A stretch of DNA of 64,000 nucleotides from assembly GCF_900119315.1 (NCBI RefSeq), contig NZ_LT827010.1, positions 7,000,001 to 7,064,000 of the forward strand, given 5' to 3'. Position 1 is the first letter of the stretch. Every line of letters starts with the position of its first letter. A program made the translations under genes and the position numbers. This document shows positions 43,217 through 53,356 of this stretch, piece by piece. The notes under the pieces were generated by a model. That model did no database searches. It was given only the letters and a program-made list of their open reading frames with translations, and was not told the origin of the DNA. This stretch comes from Actinoplanes sp. SE50/110 (GTDB lineage Bacteria > Actinomycetota > Actinomycetes > Mycobacteriales > Micromonosporaceae).

Positions 43217-44473
43217 GTGGCTGAACCCGGTTCCCTTGCGGAAGCCGTGACCGAACGCGCTCCCCGCGCACCAGCCGGCACCGAACCGGGTCCGCGAGCC
43301 GGGGCGTTGTCCGCCATCGGGCTCTACGTGGTGCTGCGCGTGCTCAGCCTCGAGGTGATGTACGCGCTCGCCGCCCAGGCGCACAGCCGCTCCCCCGGCC
43401 GCCAGGTCTTCCCGGACGGGTCGATCGGCAACCAGTGGCGCAGCTTCACCTCCGCGGCGGACGCGCTGCTCTCCTGGGACGGCCGCTGGTATATCAAGAT
43501 CGCCGGCAGCGGTCTGGGCGGCCCGGTCGGCGCGGTCGACGCCGACGGCGTGCCCTACGAGCTGCGGCTGGCGTTCTTCCCGCTCTACCCGTGGCTGGCC
43601 CGGCCGTTGACCTTCCTGCCGTTCGTCAACCCGGTCGCCGCGTGCCTGATCGTCTCCCTGATCTCGGCGATCGCCGCGGCGTGGGGCATCTATGCCGTCG
43701 GCCGGCTGATCCGCGATCACCGGACCGGGCTCATGCTGGCCGGCGTCTGGGCGGTCGCCCCCGCCGCCATGACGCAGAACGGCGCGTTCACCGAATCACT
43801 GTTCACCGCCCTCGCCGCCTGGGCGCTGTGGGCCGTGCTCACCAGACGCTGGCTGCTGGCCGGTGCGCTCGCCGGCCTCAGCGGCCTGAGCCGCCCCACC
43901 GCCGCGGCCCTGATCGGCACCGTCGGCCTGGCCGCGCTGATCGCCGCCGCCCGCCGGCGCGACGGCTGGCGACCCTGGGCCGCGATCGTGCTGGCCCCGG
44001 CCGGGCTGATCGCCTACCTGACCTTCGCCTCGGCGCGCCTCGGCGGCTTCGACGAATACACCAGCATCCACGCGAACACGTTCGGGGCACGCTGGGACCA
44101 CGGCGCCAACACCGGGAAGATGGTCAGCGACATCCTGCTCGGCGTGGACGACGACAACGCCGCCAAACCGATCCGGGTGATGTCGGCGCTGTTCCTCGCC
44201 GGATTCATCGTGCTGCTGGTGCTGCTGGCCGGCCGGGTGCCGTGGCCGGTGACCGTCTACACCGCGGCGATGCTCGTCCTGGCCGCCGGGACCAGCACAC
44301 ACATCTCGATGATCGGGCGGCATCTGATGCCGGCCTTCCCCGTGCTGCTGATCCCGGCGATGCTGCTGGCGCGCGCGTCGAACCGGAATCTGGGGATCGT
44401 GCTGGGGGCGTTGGCGTTGCTCTCGGGGTGGTATGCGGGATGGTTGCCGTTTATTTCCGGGCAGGCGATCTGA
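43217..44473 (+). CDS. PIG-V-family membrane mannosyltransferase-like protein
   Basis: Start GTG 43217 has GGGGG at a normal distance. The 418-residue product has about ten hydrophobic spans. The early outer loop contains LLSWDGRWYIKIAGSG, the W-D-x-x-W/H-Y-x-x-I-A segment of PIG-V-type mannosyltransferases, and LAFFPLYPWLARPLT and NGAFTESLFTALAAWAL follow in the usual order. In bacteria these proteins are thought to add mannose from polyprenol-phosphate mannose to envelope lipids or proteins; the acceptor is unknown. Its neighbours share no pathway. A 25-bp tandem repeat array lies downstream. Confidence 0.8.
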   Translation: MAEPGSLAEAVTERAPRAPAGTEPGPRAGALSAIGLYVVLRVLSLEVMYALAAQAHSRSPGRQVFPDGSIGNQWRSFTSAADALLSWDGRWYIKIAGSGLGGPVGAVDADGVPYELRLAFFPLYPWLARPLTFLPFVNPVAACLIVSLISAIAAAWGIYAVGRLIRDHRTGLMLAGVWAVAPAAMTQNGAFTESLFTALAAWALWAVLTRRWLLAGALAGLSGLSRPTAAALIGTVGLAALIAAARRRDGWRPWAAIVLAPAGLIAYLTFASARLGGFDEYTSIHANTFGARWDHGANTGKMVSDILLGVDDDNAAKPIRVMSALFLAGFIVLLVLLAGRVPWPVTVYTAAMLVLAAGTSTHISMIGRHLMPAFPVLLIPAMLLARASNRNLGIVLGALALLSGWYAGWLPFISGQAI

Positions 44474-44814
44474 GTTCGTTCGCCGTCGCCCCTGCTTCTT
44501 GGGGACGGGCACGTTCCGTCTTCGCCGCGGCGGGCACGCTCAGTTTTAGCCGCGGCGGGCACGCTTTCCCTTCGCCCGGCGGGCACGCTTTTCCTTCGCC
44601 GCGGCGGGTGGGCGACCGTCGTACGGCGCAATCGGGATTTTGTTGTTGATCTTGCCTTTTCCGCTCGGATCATCCGCAAGCCTCGGCTGCATCGGCGGTG
44701 GCGACGGTGGCGCCGTCATCGCATCCGCTCACCACCGCGACGATCGCGAGCGTCACGGATCCGCTGATCGGCACGCCGTCATCCGCGCGCTTCCGGACGC
44801 TTTCCGAGGCCGGG
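44474..44814. repeat. gene-free stretch with a 25-bp tandem repeat
   Basis: The word CGGGCACG or CGGGTGGG recurs at 44506, 44531, 44556, 44580 and 44605, a period of 24-25 bp over about 44500-44612; the unit reads roughly TTTTCCTTCGCCGCGGCGGGCACGC. The period is not a multiple of three, and no gene reads through it. From 44613 to 44814 I find no gene, repeat or hairpin. Confidence 0.75.
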
Positions 44815-45468
44815 TCACGGCAGCGGGATGTCGGATGCGACCGGGTCGGACGGGGCCGGAGCCGGCGGCGACGAGGCCGGCGCGGCGGTGGTGTCCGGAA
44901 CCGCCACCCAGGGGCTGATCCCGAAACGGCCGGTGCTGCCGAGGTCGAGGTCCGCCTCGACGGTCTGGGCCGGGCGGCCGGCGAGCGGCTCGATCCGCAG
45001 GAAGGTCGCATCGACCGGGGGCTTGCGGATGTCGTCGTAGGTGTTGCGCCAGGCCACCGCCGCGCTGGCACGCTGACCCGGCCCCAACGTCACCGGCCGC
45101 GGCGGACCGTCCCACGGCATGCTGGAGCCGACGATCTCCGTGACCCCCTGCAGGACCTGAAGGTCGAGCGGCGCGCGGTCCTCGTCGAGTGCACGCACCA
45201 CCGGGTAACCGTTCAGCCGATAGGTGCGGGAACCGCAGTTGACCAGGGTGATGCCGCGGACCCGCAGGCCCATCGCGGCGTCGCCCTCGTCGAGCTCCAG
45301 ACGGACGCCCTCCGCCGGGCACCGCGAGCCGGGGTGGGCGGACGAGGGTGTCGATACCGGGGGCGTCGGTGTCGCCACCGTTCCGGAGGAGGTCTCGGCG
45401 GCATGACCACAGCCGGCGAGAAGGCCCAGGGCGATGAACGGCACGACGCGACGACTCACCCTGGCCAT
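44815..45468 (-). CDS. DUF4232-type lipoprotein
   Basis: The start at ATG 45468 (MARVSRRVVPFIALGLLAGC) gives a 217-residue lipoprotein with the lipobox LLAGC. The mature part has the DUF4232 pattern: SRCPAEGVRLELDEGDAAMGLRVRGITLVNCGSRTYRLNGYPVV, then LGPGQRASAAVAWRN. DUF4232 proteins are exposed on the outside of the membrane in actinomycetes and have no assigned function. The proline-rich tail ends in PSDPVASDIPLP. An upstream in-frame ATG (45516) would add a basic stretch and is less likely. Confidence 0.8.
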   Translation of the reverse strand: MARVSRRVVPFIALGLLAGCGHAAETSSGTVATPTPPVSTPSSAHPGSRCPAEGVRLELDEGDAAMGLRVRGITLVNCGSRTYRLNGYPVVRALDEDRAPLDLQVLQGVTEIVGSSMPWDGPPRPVTLGPGQRASAAVAWRNTYDDIRKPPVDATFLRIEPLAGRPAQTVEADLDLGSTGRFGISPWVAVPDTTAAPASSPPAPAPSDPVASDIPLP

Positions 45469-45531
45469 CCTGCCCGACCGGGGCAAGCCCCGCCGGGTGC
45501 CGATGCGGCTGCCCACGGGTCACCCGGCCGC

Positions 45532-46215
45532 TCAATGCCGATGCAGCTCCAGCGGGTCGTCCGCCATCGCTCGCAGCTGCTCGGCGACCCGGAACGCGTC
45601 CACATCCGACTCCGGCCGGCCGATCACGATGGCGTCGGCGAGCGCCCGGAGCTCGACCGGTGGCAGGCGGTCCAGGCTGATGCCCTGCAGCGCGAGGGTC
45701 ACCTTGCGCCCGGTGGCGGGCTCGCGGGCCACCAGGGTGGGCACCCGCCGCACCCGCACCGGCCCGGAGTCGCTGCTGTCGGTGTGCGTGACGATGCCGG
45801 CGGTGACGTCTGCCGTCGCCAGGTCGACGACGCGGGTGCCGAAGGTTCGCCGGACCCGCAGCCTCGACCCGTCGAGCCAGGCCGCCGACCCGCGCACCGA
45901 GGCCACCACGATGAGCAGGCCCACCAGCGCGAAGAGGCCACCGGCCAGCAGGCCGGCGATCTGGAAGGCGGTGAGGCCCTCGTGCAGCCAGTCGCAGGTG
46001 GTGACGCCGGACGGCAGCGCGTCGGCCGGAATCCCGGCGACGTCGCCGGACGTCACGCAGTCCGACATCGCCCGGAACGGGTCGAACGAATCGGCGAACA
46101 CGTCCGCCGCGGCGAACAACACGCCGGCGCCGGCGAACACGAGGCCGAAGGCGGCCCCGAAGATGCGCCCGCCGACGGTCGACCCGGTCGAGAGCTTCCG
46201 CGCCTGGTTGTCCAT
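45532..46215 (-). CDS. membrane protein with large cytosolic C-terminus
   Basis: ATG 46215 gives 227 residues. It has two transmembrane segments (GRIFGAAFGLVFAGAGVLFAAADVF, about 16-40, and IAGLLAGGLFALVGLLIVVASVRG, about 85-108), an outer loop with the cysteine pair of DCVTSG and TTCDWL, and a cytosolic domain of about 115 residues (RRTFGTRVVDLATADV). I do not recognise the family. The gene stands 63 bp upstream of the DUF4232 gene and on the same strand. Confidence 0.6.
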   Translation of the reverse strand: MDNQARKLSTGSTVGGRIFGAAFGLVFAGAGVLFAAADVFADSFDPFRAMSDCVTSGDVAGIPADALPSGVTTCDWLHEGLTAFQIAGLLAGGLFALVGLLIVVASVRGSAAWLDGSRLRVRRTFGTRVVDLATADVTAGIVTHTDSSDSGPVRVRRVPTLVAREPATGRKVTLALQGISLDRLPPVELRALADAIVIGRPESDVDAFRVAEQLRAMADDPLELHRH

Positions 46216-46297
46216 GCCCGCAGCATAGGGCTGGCCAGCAACTATCCGGCTCCGCGAAAGTGCCGGAGATTCCGGCCGTCCCGGCTGGGCCGATGCC

Positions 46298-46921
46298 CTA
46301 AACCTGGACGAGATCGAAGCCGGACGGCCCGGAACGCTCCGGCTGGATCTGGCGCAGGCCGGTGACGAGCAGCGTGACGATGCGGCGGACGTCGTAGTTG
46401 GGGTCCTGCACGGTCCAGGCGACCAGGTCGCCGACGGCACGGATCAGCTCGTAGGGCCGGATGTCGGCGACCACCTCGCCGGACGCGGTGGCCGCCCCCA
46501 GCAGCTCGGACAGGACCGGGACCAGGCGGTCGAGAAAGAGCTGGTGCAGCTCGGTGAAACCGGCGTCGTCGCCCTGCCACACCTTCGCCAGGCCGTGCTT
46601 GGTGCCGAGGAAGTCGACGAACAGGTGGACCCAGTCGAGCAGGGCGGCGAACGGGGTGGGCGCGGCGGCGAGCAGGGTCGGGCCGGCCTCGGCGCAGGCA
46701 TCGATCTGGTGCCGGAAGACCGCCACCATCAGGGCCGCCCGGGTCGGGAAATGCCGGTAGAGCGTGCCCATCCCGACGCCGGCAGCGGCGGCCACCTCGC
46801 GGACCGTGGCGTCGACACCGGAGGTGGCGAACACCTCGGCGGCCGCGGTGACCAGCGCGCTCTCGTTGCGCTCGACATCCGCCCGGCGTCTCGGCGGCGC
46901 GCCTCCCGATTCCTTGCTCAC
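46298..46921 (-). CDS. TetR-family transcriptional regulator
   Basis: GTG 46921 (VSKESGG) starts a 207-residue protein; its N-terminal helix-turn-helix is at about residues 22-60 (ALVTAAAEVFATSGVDATVREVAAAAGVGMGTLYRHFPTRA). The divergent alpha/beta hydrolase and the pair of similar palindromes in the 128-bp gap show that it most likely represses the hydrolase and itself. Confidence 0.9.
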   Translation of the reverse strand: MSKESGGAPPRRRADVERNESALVTAAAEVFATSGVDATVREVAAAAGVGMGTLYRHFPTRAALMVAVFRHQIDACAEAGPTLLAAAPTPFAALLDWVHLFVDFLGTKHGLAKVWQGDDAGFTELHQLFLDRLVPVLSELLGAATASGEVVADIRPYELIRAVGDLVAWTVQDPNYDVRRIVTLLVTGLRQIQPERSGPSGFDLVQV

Positions 46922-46980
46922 CCCCCGATTGTGCCATGCCGAACAGCCAACCGGAGCAATGCTCCCCTCGCCCTTGCGAA

Positions 46981-47022
46981 ACGGAGCGTCGCTCCGTACG
47001 GTGAAACGGAACGCCGCTCCGG
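46981..47022. promoter_or_regulatory. two TetR operators
   Basis: ACGGAGCG-T-CGCTCCGT (46981-46997) is a perfect 17-bp palindrome. ACGGAACGCCGCTCCGG (47006-47022) is a second, imperfect copy; centres are 25 bp apart. They lie between the divergent TetR and hydrolase genes. Confidence 0.7.
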
Positions 47023-47049
47023 TCCGGGGCGGCCCCCGAAGGAGCCACC

Positions 47050-47946
47050 ATGCCGATCCTGTCCCTGAAACCCGTCGTCCTGCCCGCACCCGGCCGCGGT
47101 GACGACCTGCAGGTGCGGGTCTCCGCACCGGCCGCCGGCACCGGCCTGCCGGTGATCGTGTTCGCGCACGGTTTCGGCGGCGCGATGGACTGGTACGACC
47201 CGCTCGTCGACCACTGGGCGGCGAACGGTTTCGTCGTCGTCCAGCCCACCTTCCTGGATTCGGCGACGCTCGGCGTGACCCCGGCCGATCCGCGCCATCC
47301 GACCATCTGGCAGACCCGGGTCGACGACCTGAGTCGGGTCATCGACGACCTCGCCCCGATCGTCGAGGCGGTGCCCGGACTGGCCGGCCGGGTCGCCCAC
47401 GACCGTCTCGCCGTCGCCGGCCACTCCTGGGGCGGGCAGTCCGCCGGGATGCTCCTCGGCGCCCGCGTCCTCGGCGCCGACGGCCGGCCCGGCGCGGACC
47501 GGACCGATCACCGGGTCCGCGCCGGTGTCCTGCTGGCCACCACCGGGCTCGGCGGGGACCAGCTGGCCCCGTTCGCCCGGGAGCACTTCTCGTTCATGAA
47601 CCCGGACTTCGACACGCTGAAGACGCCGACCCTGGTCGTGGCGGGTGACGCGGACCAGTCGGCGCTCTCGACGCGCGGGCCGGACTGGTTCACCGACGTC
47701 TACCACCTCAGTCCGGGGGCGCAGGGTCTGCTGACAGTGTTCGGCGGGGAGCATCTGCTGGGCGGCATCCACGGCTACCGCGCGGCCGACACCACCGACG
47801 AGAGCCCGCGGCGGGTGGAGCTGATCCGCCGCGCCTCGACCGCGTTCCTGCGCACGGCGCTGGGCATCGACGCCACGGCGTGGCACACCGAGGTCGACGC
47901 CGTCCGGGCCACGCCCGACCCGGCGGGTCGCATCGACACGAAGTGA
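47050..47946 (+). CDS. alpha/beta hydrolase (chlorophyllase/cutinase-like)
   Basis: The 298-residue cytosolic protein has the oxyanion segment VIVFAHGFGG, the nucleophile elbow AVAGHSWGGQSAG (Ser in GHSWGG), a likely acid in the VVAGDADQSA strand, and a late GGEHLLGG histidine. It resembles the chlorophyllase/cutinase-like branch of the dienelactone-type hydrolases. No signal peptide is seen, so it acts inside the cell. The divergent TetR gene and two palindromes just upstream suggest that its substrate or a product induces it. Confidence 0.85.
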   Translation: MPILSLKPVVLPAPGRGDDLQVRVSAPAAGTGLPVIVFAHGFGGAMDWYDPLVDHWAANGFVVVQPTFLDSATLGVTPADPRHPTIWQTRVDDLSRVIDDLAPIVEAVPGLAGRVAHDRLAVAGHSWGGQSAGMLLGARVLGADGRPGADRTDHRVRAGVLLATTGLGGDQLAPFAREHFSFMNPDFDTLKTPTLVVAGDADQSALSTRGPDWFTDVYHLSPGAQGLLTVFGGEHLLGGIHGYRAADTTDESPRRVELIRRASTAFLRTALGIDATAWHTEVDAVRATPDPAGRIDTK

Positions 47947-48223
47947 GCCCGGCCGTGATGGGATGAGGCGGCTGAGGTTCCATGCGCCCGACCGGCCGGG
48001 CCGGACGCGTCGCCGATACCGACGGCCGCGGTCGGATCCCGCGCGGCTGCGGGCGATGGATCCCGCCCGGTGTCGGGCCCGGCAGAGATGCCGGGAGGCG
48101 GGAGCACCACCACGCGAACGTCGCGGAATACGGCAAAACACCGCAGCGGAGCGGCCTCGCGCGCGAAGGTGACTCCGGGCACGACACGGTTGCCCCGCGC
48201 AATGCGAGTTGATACGGTTCTCT
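47947..48223. other. 277-bp gene-free stretch before argC
   Basis: No gene, repeat or hairpin is supported. The final bases, from about 48190 on, are less GC-rich and form the argC promoter region, ending in the ARG-box-like site (48224-48235). Confidence 0.5.
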
Positions 48224-48235
48224 GCATAGTCATGC
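48224..48235. promoter_or_regulatory. candidate ARG box before argC
   Basis: GCAT-AGTC-ATGC is a 12-bp palindrome resembling the T-G-C-A-T half-sites of ArgR operators. It ends 10 bp before the argC ATG, overlapping the region just upstream of GGAGG. ArgR itself is encoded in this operon. Confidence 0.45.
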
Positions 48236-48245
48236 GGAGGTAGTT

Positions 48246-49247
48246 ATGGGAATCCGGGTCGCGGTTGCTGGAGCGAGTGGTTACGCGGGCGGCGAGTTGC
48301 TGCGCCTGCTCGCCGGGCACCCCGAGTTCGACCTGATCGCGGCGACCGCGCACAGCCAGGCCGGTCAGCACGTGACGTCGGTGCACCCCCAGCTCACCGG
48401 GCTGGACCTGACTCTCGGCAGCACCGACGCGGCCACGCTCGGCGACGCTGACCTGGTCTTTCTCGCCCTGCCGCACGGTCAGTCGGCGGCTGTCGCGGGA
48501 CAGCTGCCGGCCGGTGTCAAGGTCGTCGACCTGGGCGCCGACTTCCGGCTGGAGAGCGCCGAGCAGTGGACCCGCTACTACGGCGGCGGGCATGCCGGCA
48601 CCTGGACCTACGGCCTGCCGGAGCTGCCCGGCGCACGCGCGGCGATCCGGGCCGCCAACCGGGTGGCCAACACGGGTTGTTATGCGGCCACCATCATCCT
48701 GGCGCTCGCCCCGCTGATCGCCGCGGGCGTGGCCGACCCGGCCGACGTCGTGGTGGTCGCCAGCTCCGGCACCTCGGGCGCCGGGCGCAACGCCAAGGCG
48801 CACCTGCTGGCCAGCGAGATCATGGGTGACCTGTCGCCCTACAAGGTCGGCGCGCACCAGCACGTCGCCGAGATCAAGCAGGCCACCGGTGCCGACTCGC
48901 TGTCGATGACGCCGATCCTGGCGCCGATGCCACGCGGCATCCTGGCCACGGTGACCGCGAAACGACGCAACGGCGGGGACCCGCGTGAGGCGCTGCAGGC
49001 GGCCTACGCGGACGAGCCGTTCGTGCACGTGCTGCCCGAGGGCGTCTGGCCGCACACCGCGGCCACCGCCGGCTCCAACTCGTGCCACCTGCAGGCCACG
49101 GTGGACGTCGACTCCGGCCGCATCATCGTGGTCAGCGCGCTGGACAACCTCGGCAAGGGGGCCGCCGGCCAGGCGGTGCAGAACGCCAACATCATGTTCG
49201 GCCTGCCGGAGACGGCCGGCCTCAGCGTCTTCGGAGTTGCACCGTGA
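48246..49247 (+). CDS. argC: N-acetyl-gamma-glutamyl-phosphate reductase
   Basis: The 333-residue product has the NADP-binding start VAVAGASGYAGGELLRLL and the catalytic cysteine in NTGCYAATI (Cys145). The enzyme reduces N-acetyl-glutamyl-phosphate to the semialdehyde, third step of arginine synthesis. The ATG follows a clear GGAGG. The stop codon overlaps the argJ start by 4 bp (GTGA). Confidence 0.97.
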   Translation: MGIRVAVAGASGYAGGELLRLLAGHPEFDLIAATAHSQAGQHVTSVHPQLTGLDLTLGSTDAATLGDADLVFLALPHGQSAAVAGQLPAGVKVVDLGADFRLESAEQWTRYYGGGHAGTWTYGLPELPGARAAIRAANRVANTGCYAATIILALAPLIAAGVADPADVVVVASSGTSGAGRNAKAHLLASEIMGDLSPYKVGAHQHVAEIKQATGADSLSMTPILAPMPRGILATVTAKRRNGGDPREALQAAYADEPFVHVLPEGVWPHTAATAGSNSCHLQATVDVDSGRIIVVSALDNLGKGAAGQAVQNANIMFGLPETAGLSVFGVAP

Positions 49248-50413
49248 CCGTCACCCACCCCCGGGGCTTCCGCGCCTCCGGCGTCGCCGCCGGGCTCAAG
49301 ACCAGCGGAAACCCGGATGTCGCCCTCGTCGTCAACGACGGACCGGACTACACCGCGGCCGCCGTCTTCACCGGCAACCGGGTGAAGGCCGCGCCGGTGC
49401 TGTGGAGCCAGCAGGTGGTCAAGGGCGGAGTGATCCGCGCGGTCGTGCTGAACTCCGGTGGTGCCAACGCGTGCACCGGATCGCAGGGTTTCCGGGACAC
49501 CCACACCACCGCCGAGCACACCGCCACGGTGCTGCGTACCACCAAGCGGATGATGGTCGGCCCCGGTGACATCGCGGTCTGCTCGACCGGCCTGATCGGC
49601 GAGCTTCTGCCGATGGACAGGCTGCTGCCGGGGGTGAACGCCGCGGTCAAGGCGCTCGCCACGGACGGCGGGCCCCGGGCCGCCGAGGCGATCATGACGA
49701 CCGACACGGTCGCCAAGAACGCGGTGGCCCAGCGCGACGGCTGGTCGGTCGGCGGTATCGCCAAGGGCGCCGGCATGCTGGCCCCGGCGCTCGCCACCAT
49801 GCTCGTGGTGATTACCACGGATGCGTCGGCGGACAACGAGACGCTGGATGCGGCGCTGCGCGCGGCCACCCGGGTCACCTTCGACCGGATCGACGCGGAC
49901 GGCTGCATGTCGACCAACGACACCGTGCTGCTGCTGGCCAGTGGCGCCTCGGACCGGCAGCCGACACTCGCCGAGCTGACCGCCGCGGTCACCGAGGTCT
50001 GCCACGACCTGGCCCAGCAGCTGATCGCCGACGCCGAGGGCGCCACCAAGCACATCGCGATCGAGGTGGCCGGCGCGGCCAGCGAGGCCGACGCCGTACA
50101 GGTGGGCCGCACGGTGGCCGGCAACAACCTGGTGAAGACCGCGTTCTTCGGCAACGACCCCAACTGGGGCCGGATCCTGGCCGCGGTCGGCACCACCAGC
50201 GCGGCGTTCGAGGCCGACCGGATCGACGTGGCGATCAACGGCGTCTGGGTGTGCCGCAACGGCGCCGCCGCCGAGGACCGGTCGAAGGTCGACCTGTCCG
50301 GCCGGGACGTCCGGGTGACGATCAACCTGCACGAGGGTGAGATGAACGCGACGATCTGGACCACGGATCTCTCGCACGCCTACGTCCACGAGAATTCGGC
50401 ATACAGCTCATGA
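49244..50413 (+). CDS. argJ: ornithine acetyltransferase (bifunctional ArgJ)
   Basis: GTG 49244 gives 389 residues. It has the ArgJ self-cleavage site in KGAGMLAPALATML (between Ala184 and Thr185) which splits the precursor into two chains, and the late NDPNWGRILAAVG active-site segment. The family moves the acetyl group from acetylornithine to glutamate, recycling it, and may also acetylate glutamate with acetyl-CoA; which of the two applies here is not decided. It is coupled to argC and argB by 4-bp overlaps. Confidence 0.96.
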   Translation: MTVTHPRGFRASGVAAGLKTSGNPDVALVVNDGPDYTAAAVFTGNRVKAAPVLWSQQVVKGGVIRAVVLNSGGANACTGSQGFRDTHTTAEHTATVLRTTKRMMVGPGDIAVCSTGLIGELLPMDRLLPGVNAAVKALATDGGPRAAEAIMTTDTVAKNAVAQRDGWSVGGIAKGAGMLAPALATMLVVITTDASADNETLDAALRAATRVTFDRIDADGCMSTNDTVLLLASGASDRQPTLAELTAAVTEVCHDLAQQLIADAEGATKHIAIEVAGAASEADAVQVGRTVAGNNLVKTAFFGNDPNWGRILAAVGTTSAAFEADRIDVAINGVWVCRNGAAAEDRSKVDLSGRDVRVTINLHEGEMNATIWTTDLSHAYVHENSAYSS

Positions 50414-51272
50414 CCCCGCTGGAGAAGGCGGGCATCCTGATCGAGGCGCTCCCATGGCTGGAGCGCTTCCACGGCGCGACGATCGTGATCAAGTACGGCG
50501 GCAACGCCATGATCGACCCGGAGCTGCAGCGCGCCTTCGCCGCCGACATGGTCTTCCTGCGGCATGTGGGGATCAAGCCGGTCGTGGTCCACGGCGGCGG
50601 GCCGCAGATCAACCGGATGCTCCAGCGGGTCGGCATCGAGTCGGAGTTCCGCGGCGGCCTGCGGGTCACCACCCCGGAGACGATGGAGATCGTCCGGATG
50701 GTGCTCACCGGCCAGGTCGGCCGGGAGCTGGTCGGCCTGATCAACCAGCACGGGCCGTACGCGGTGGGCCTGTCCGGCGAGGACGCCCGGCTGTTCACCG
50801 CGGTCCGCCGGGGCGCCACGATCGACGGCGAGCAGGTCGACATCGGCCTGGTCGGCGACGTCGACCGGGTGGACACCTCCGCGGTCGACGATCTCATCGC
50901 GGCCGGCCGGATCCCGGTGATCGCCACGGTCGCCCCGGACGCCGACGGGCTGGCGCACAACGTGAACGCCGACACCGCCGCCTCCGCGCTGGCCGTCGCA
51001 CTCGGCGCCCGCAAGCTCGTGGTGCTCACCGACGTGCCCGGCCTTTACACCAACTGGCCGGACACTTCCTCGTTGACCAGCGAGATCGACGCCGACGCGC
51101 TCGCCAGGCTGCTGCCCGGCCTGGAGTCCGGGATGGTCCCCAAGATGGAGGCCTGCCTGCGCGCGGTGCGCGGCGGGGTCCCGTCGGCACACGTCGTCGA
51201 CGGCCGGGTCGCCCACTCGACGCTGCTCGAAATCTTCACGGAAGAAGGATTCGGTACCATGGTGGTCCCCTC

Positions 51273-51276
<4 letters not shown>
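50410..51276 (+). CDS. argB: N-acetylglutamate kinase
   Basis: The 288-residue product is an amino-acid kinase with the glycine-rich start IVIKYGGNAM, the GGGPQINRML segment, and the late VVLTDVPGLY. It phosphorylates N-acetylglutamate and is the arginine-inhibited step in many bacteria. The ATG overlaps the argJ stop (ATGA) and the stop overlaps the argD start (ATGA). Confidence 0.97.
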
Positions 51277-52423
<1,147 letters not shown>

Positions 52424-52427
<4 letters not shown>

Positions 52428-53356
52428 CCCTGCGCCACTTCCTCCGCGACGACGACCTGAGCCCCCAGGAGCAGTCGGACGTGCTCGACCTGGCCGTCGA
52501 GATGAAGGCCAGCCGGTTCGCCTTCACCCCGCTGGCCGGCCCGCGCTCGGTCGCGGTCTTCTTCGACAAGGCGAGCCTGCGCACCCGGCTGTCGTTCGAG
52601 GCGGGCATCGCCGAGCTGGGCGGCCAGCCGATCATCGTGGACACGCAGAACACGCACTTCGGCCGCGGCGAAAGCCTGTCCGACGCCGGCCGGGTCGTCT
52701 CCCGCTACGTCGCGGCGATGGTCTACCGCACGCACGGTGACGAGCGGCTGGCCGAGCTGGCCTCGGGCGTCGACGTACCGGTGATCAACGCACTGTCCGA
52801 CGGATACCACCCGTGTCAGCTGCTCGCCGATCTGCTCACCATCCGTGAGCGGTTCGGGACGACCAGGGGCAGAATCATCGCGTACGTCGGTGACGCCGCG
52901 AACAACATGGCGCATTCCTACCTGCTGGCGGGCGCCACCGCCGGGATGCACGTCCGGGTGGCCGGGCCGTCCGGCTTCGATCCGTCGCCGTCGGTGGTCG
53001 GCCGCGCGTCCGAGATCGCGGCGTGGACCGGCGGGTCGGTCGAGGTGTTCCGCGATCCCCGCGAGGCTGCCGACGGGGCGCACGTGCTGGCCACCGACAC
53101 GTGGACGTCGATGGGCCAGGAGGAGGACGGCAAGGACCGGCTCACCCCGTTCCGGCCGTACCAGATCAACAGCGGCCTGCTGGCGGTCGCCGCGCCCGAC
53201 GCGATCGTGCTGCACTGCCTGCCCGCGCACCGCGGCGACGAGATCACCGACGAGGTGATGGACGGCCCGCAGAGCGTCGTCTTCGACGAGGCGGAGAACC
53301 GCCTGCACGCACAGAAGGCGCTGCTCACCTGGTTGCTGGCGGTAAACGAGAAGTGA
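52424..53356 (+). CDS. argF: ornithine carbamoyltransferase
   Basis: GTG 52424 gives 310 residues. The ornithine/carbamoyl-phosphate sites HPCQLLADL and HCLPAHRG (264-271) are present. The carbamoyl-phosphate loop reads SLRTR (51-55) where the family consensus is STRTR. That leucine is normal for acetylornithine carbamoyltransferases but unusual for ornithine enzymes. The rest matches ArgF, so I keep that call. It lies between argD and argR with 4-bp overlaps on both sides. Confidence 0.92.

Noticed and set aside
44640..44814. A small plus-strand frame after the 25-bp repeat
   Set aside because: It overlaps the DUF4232 lipoprotein gene antisense and begins in the repeat without a start signal.
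49082..49243. A longer argJ reading beginning at 49082
   Set aside because: It overlaps the end of argC in another frame with a non-protein-like leader, while GTG 49244 fits the family start and the 4-bp overlap.
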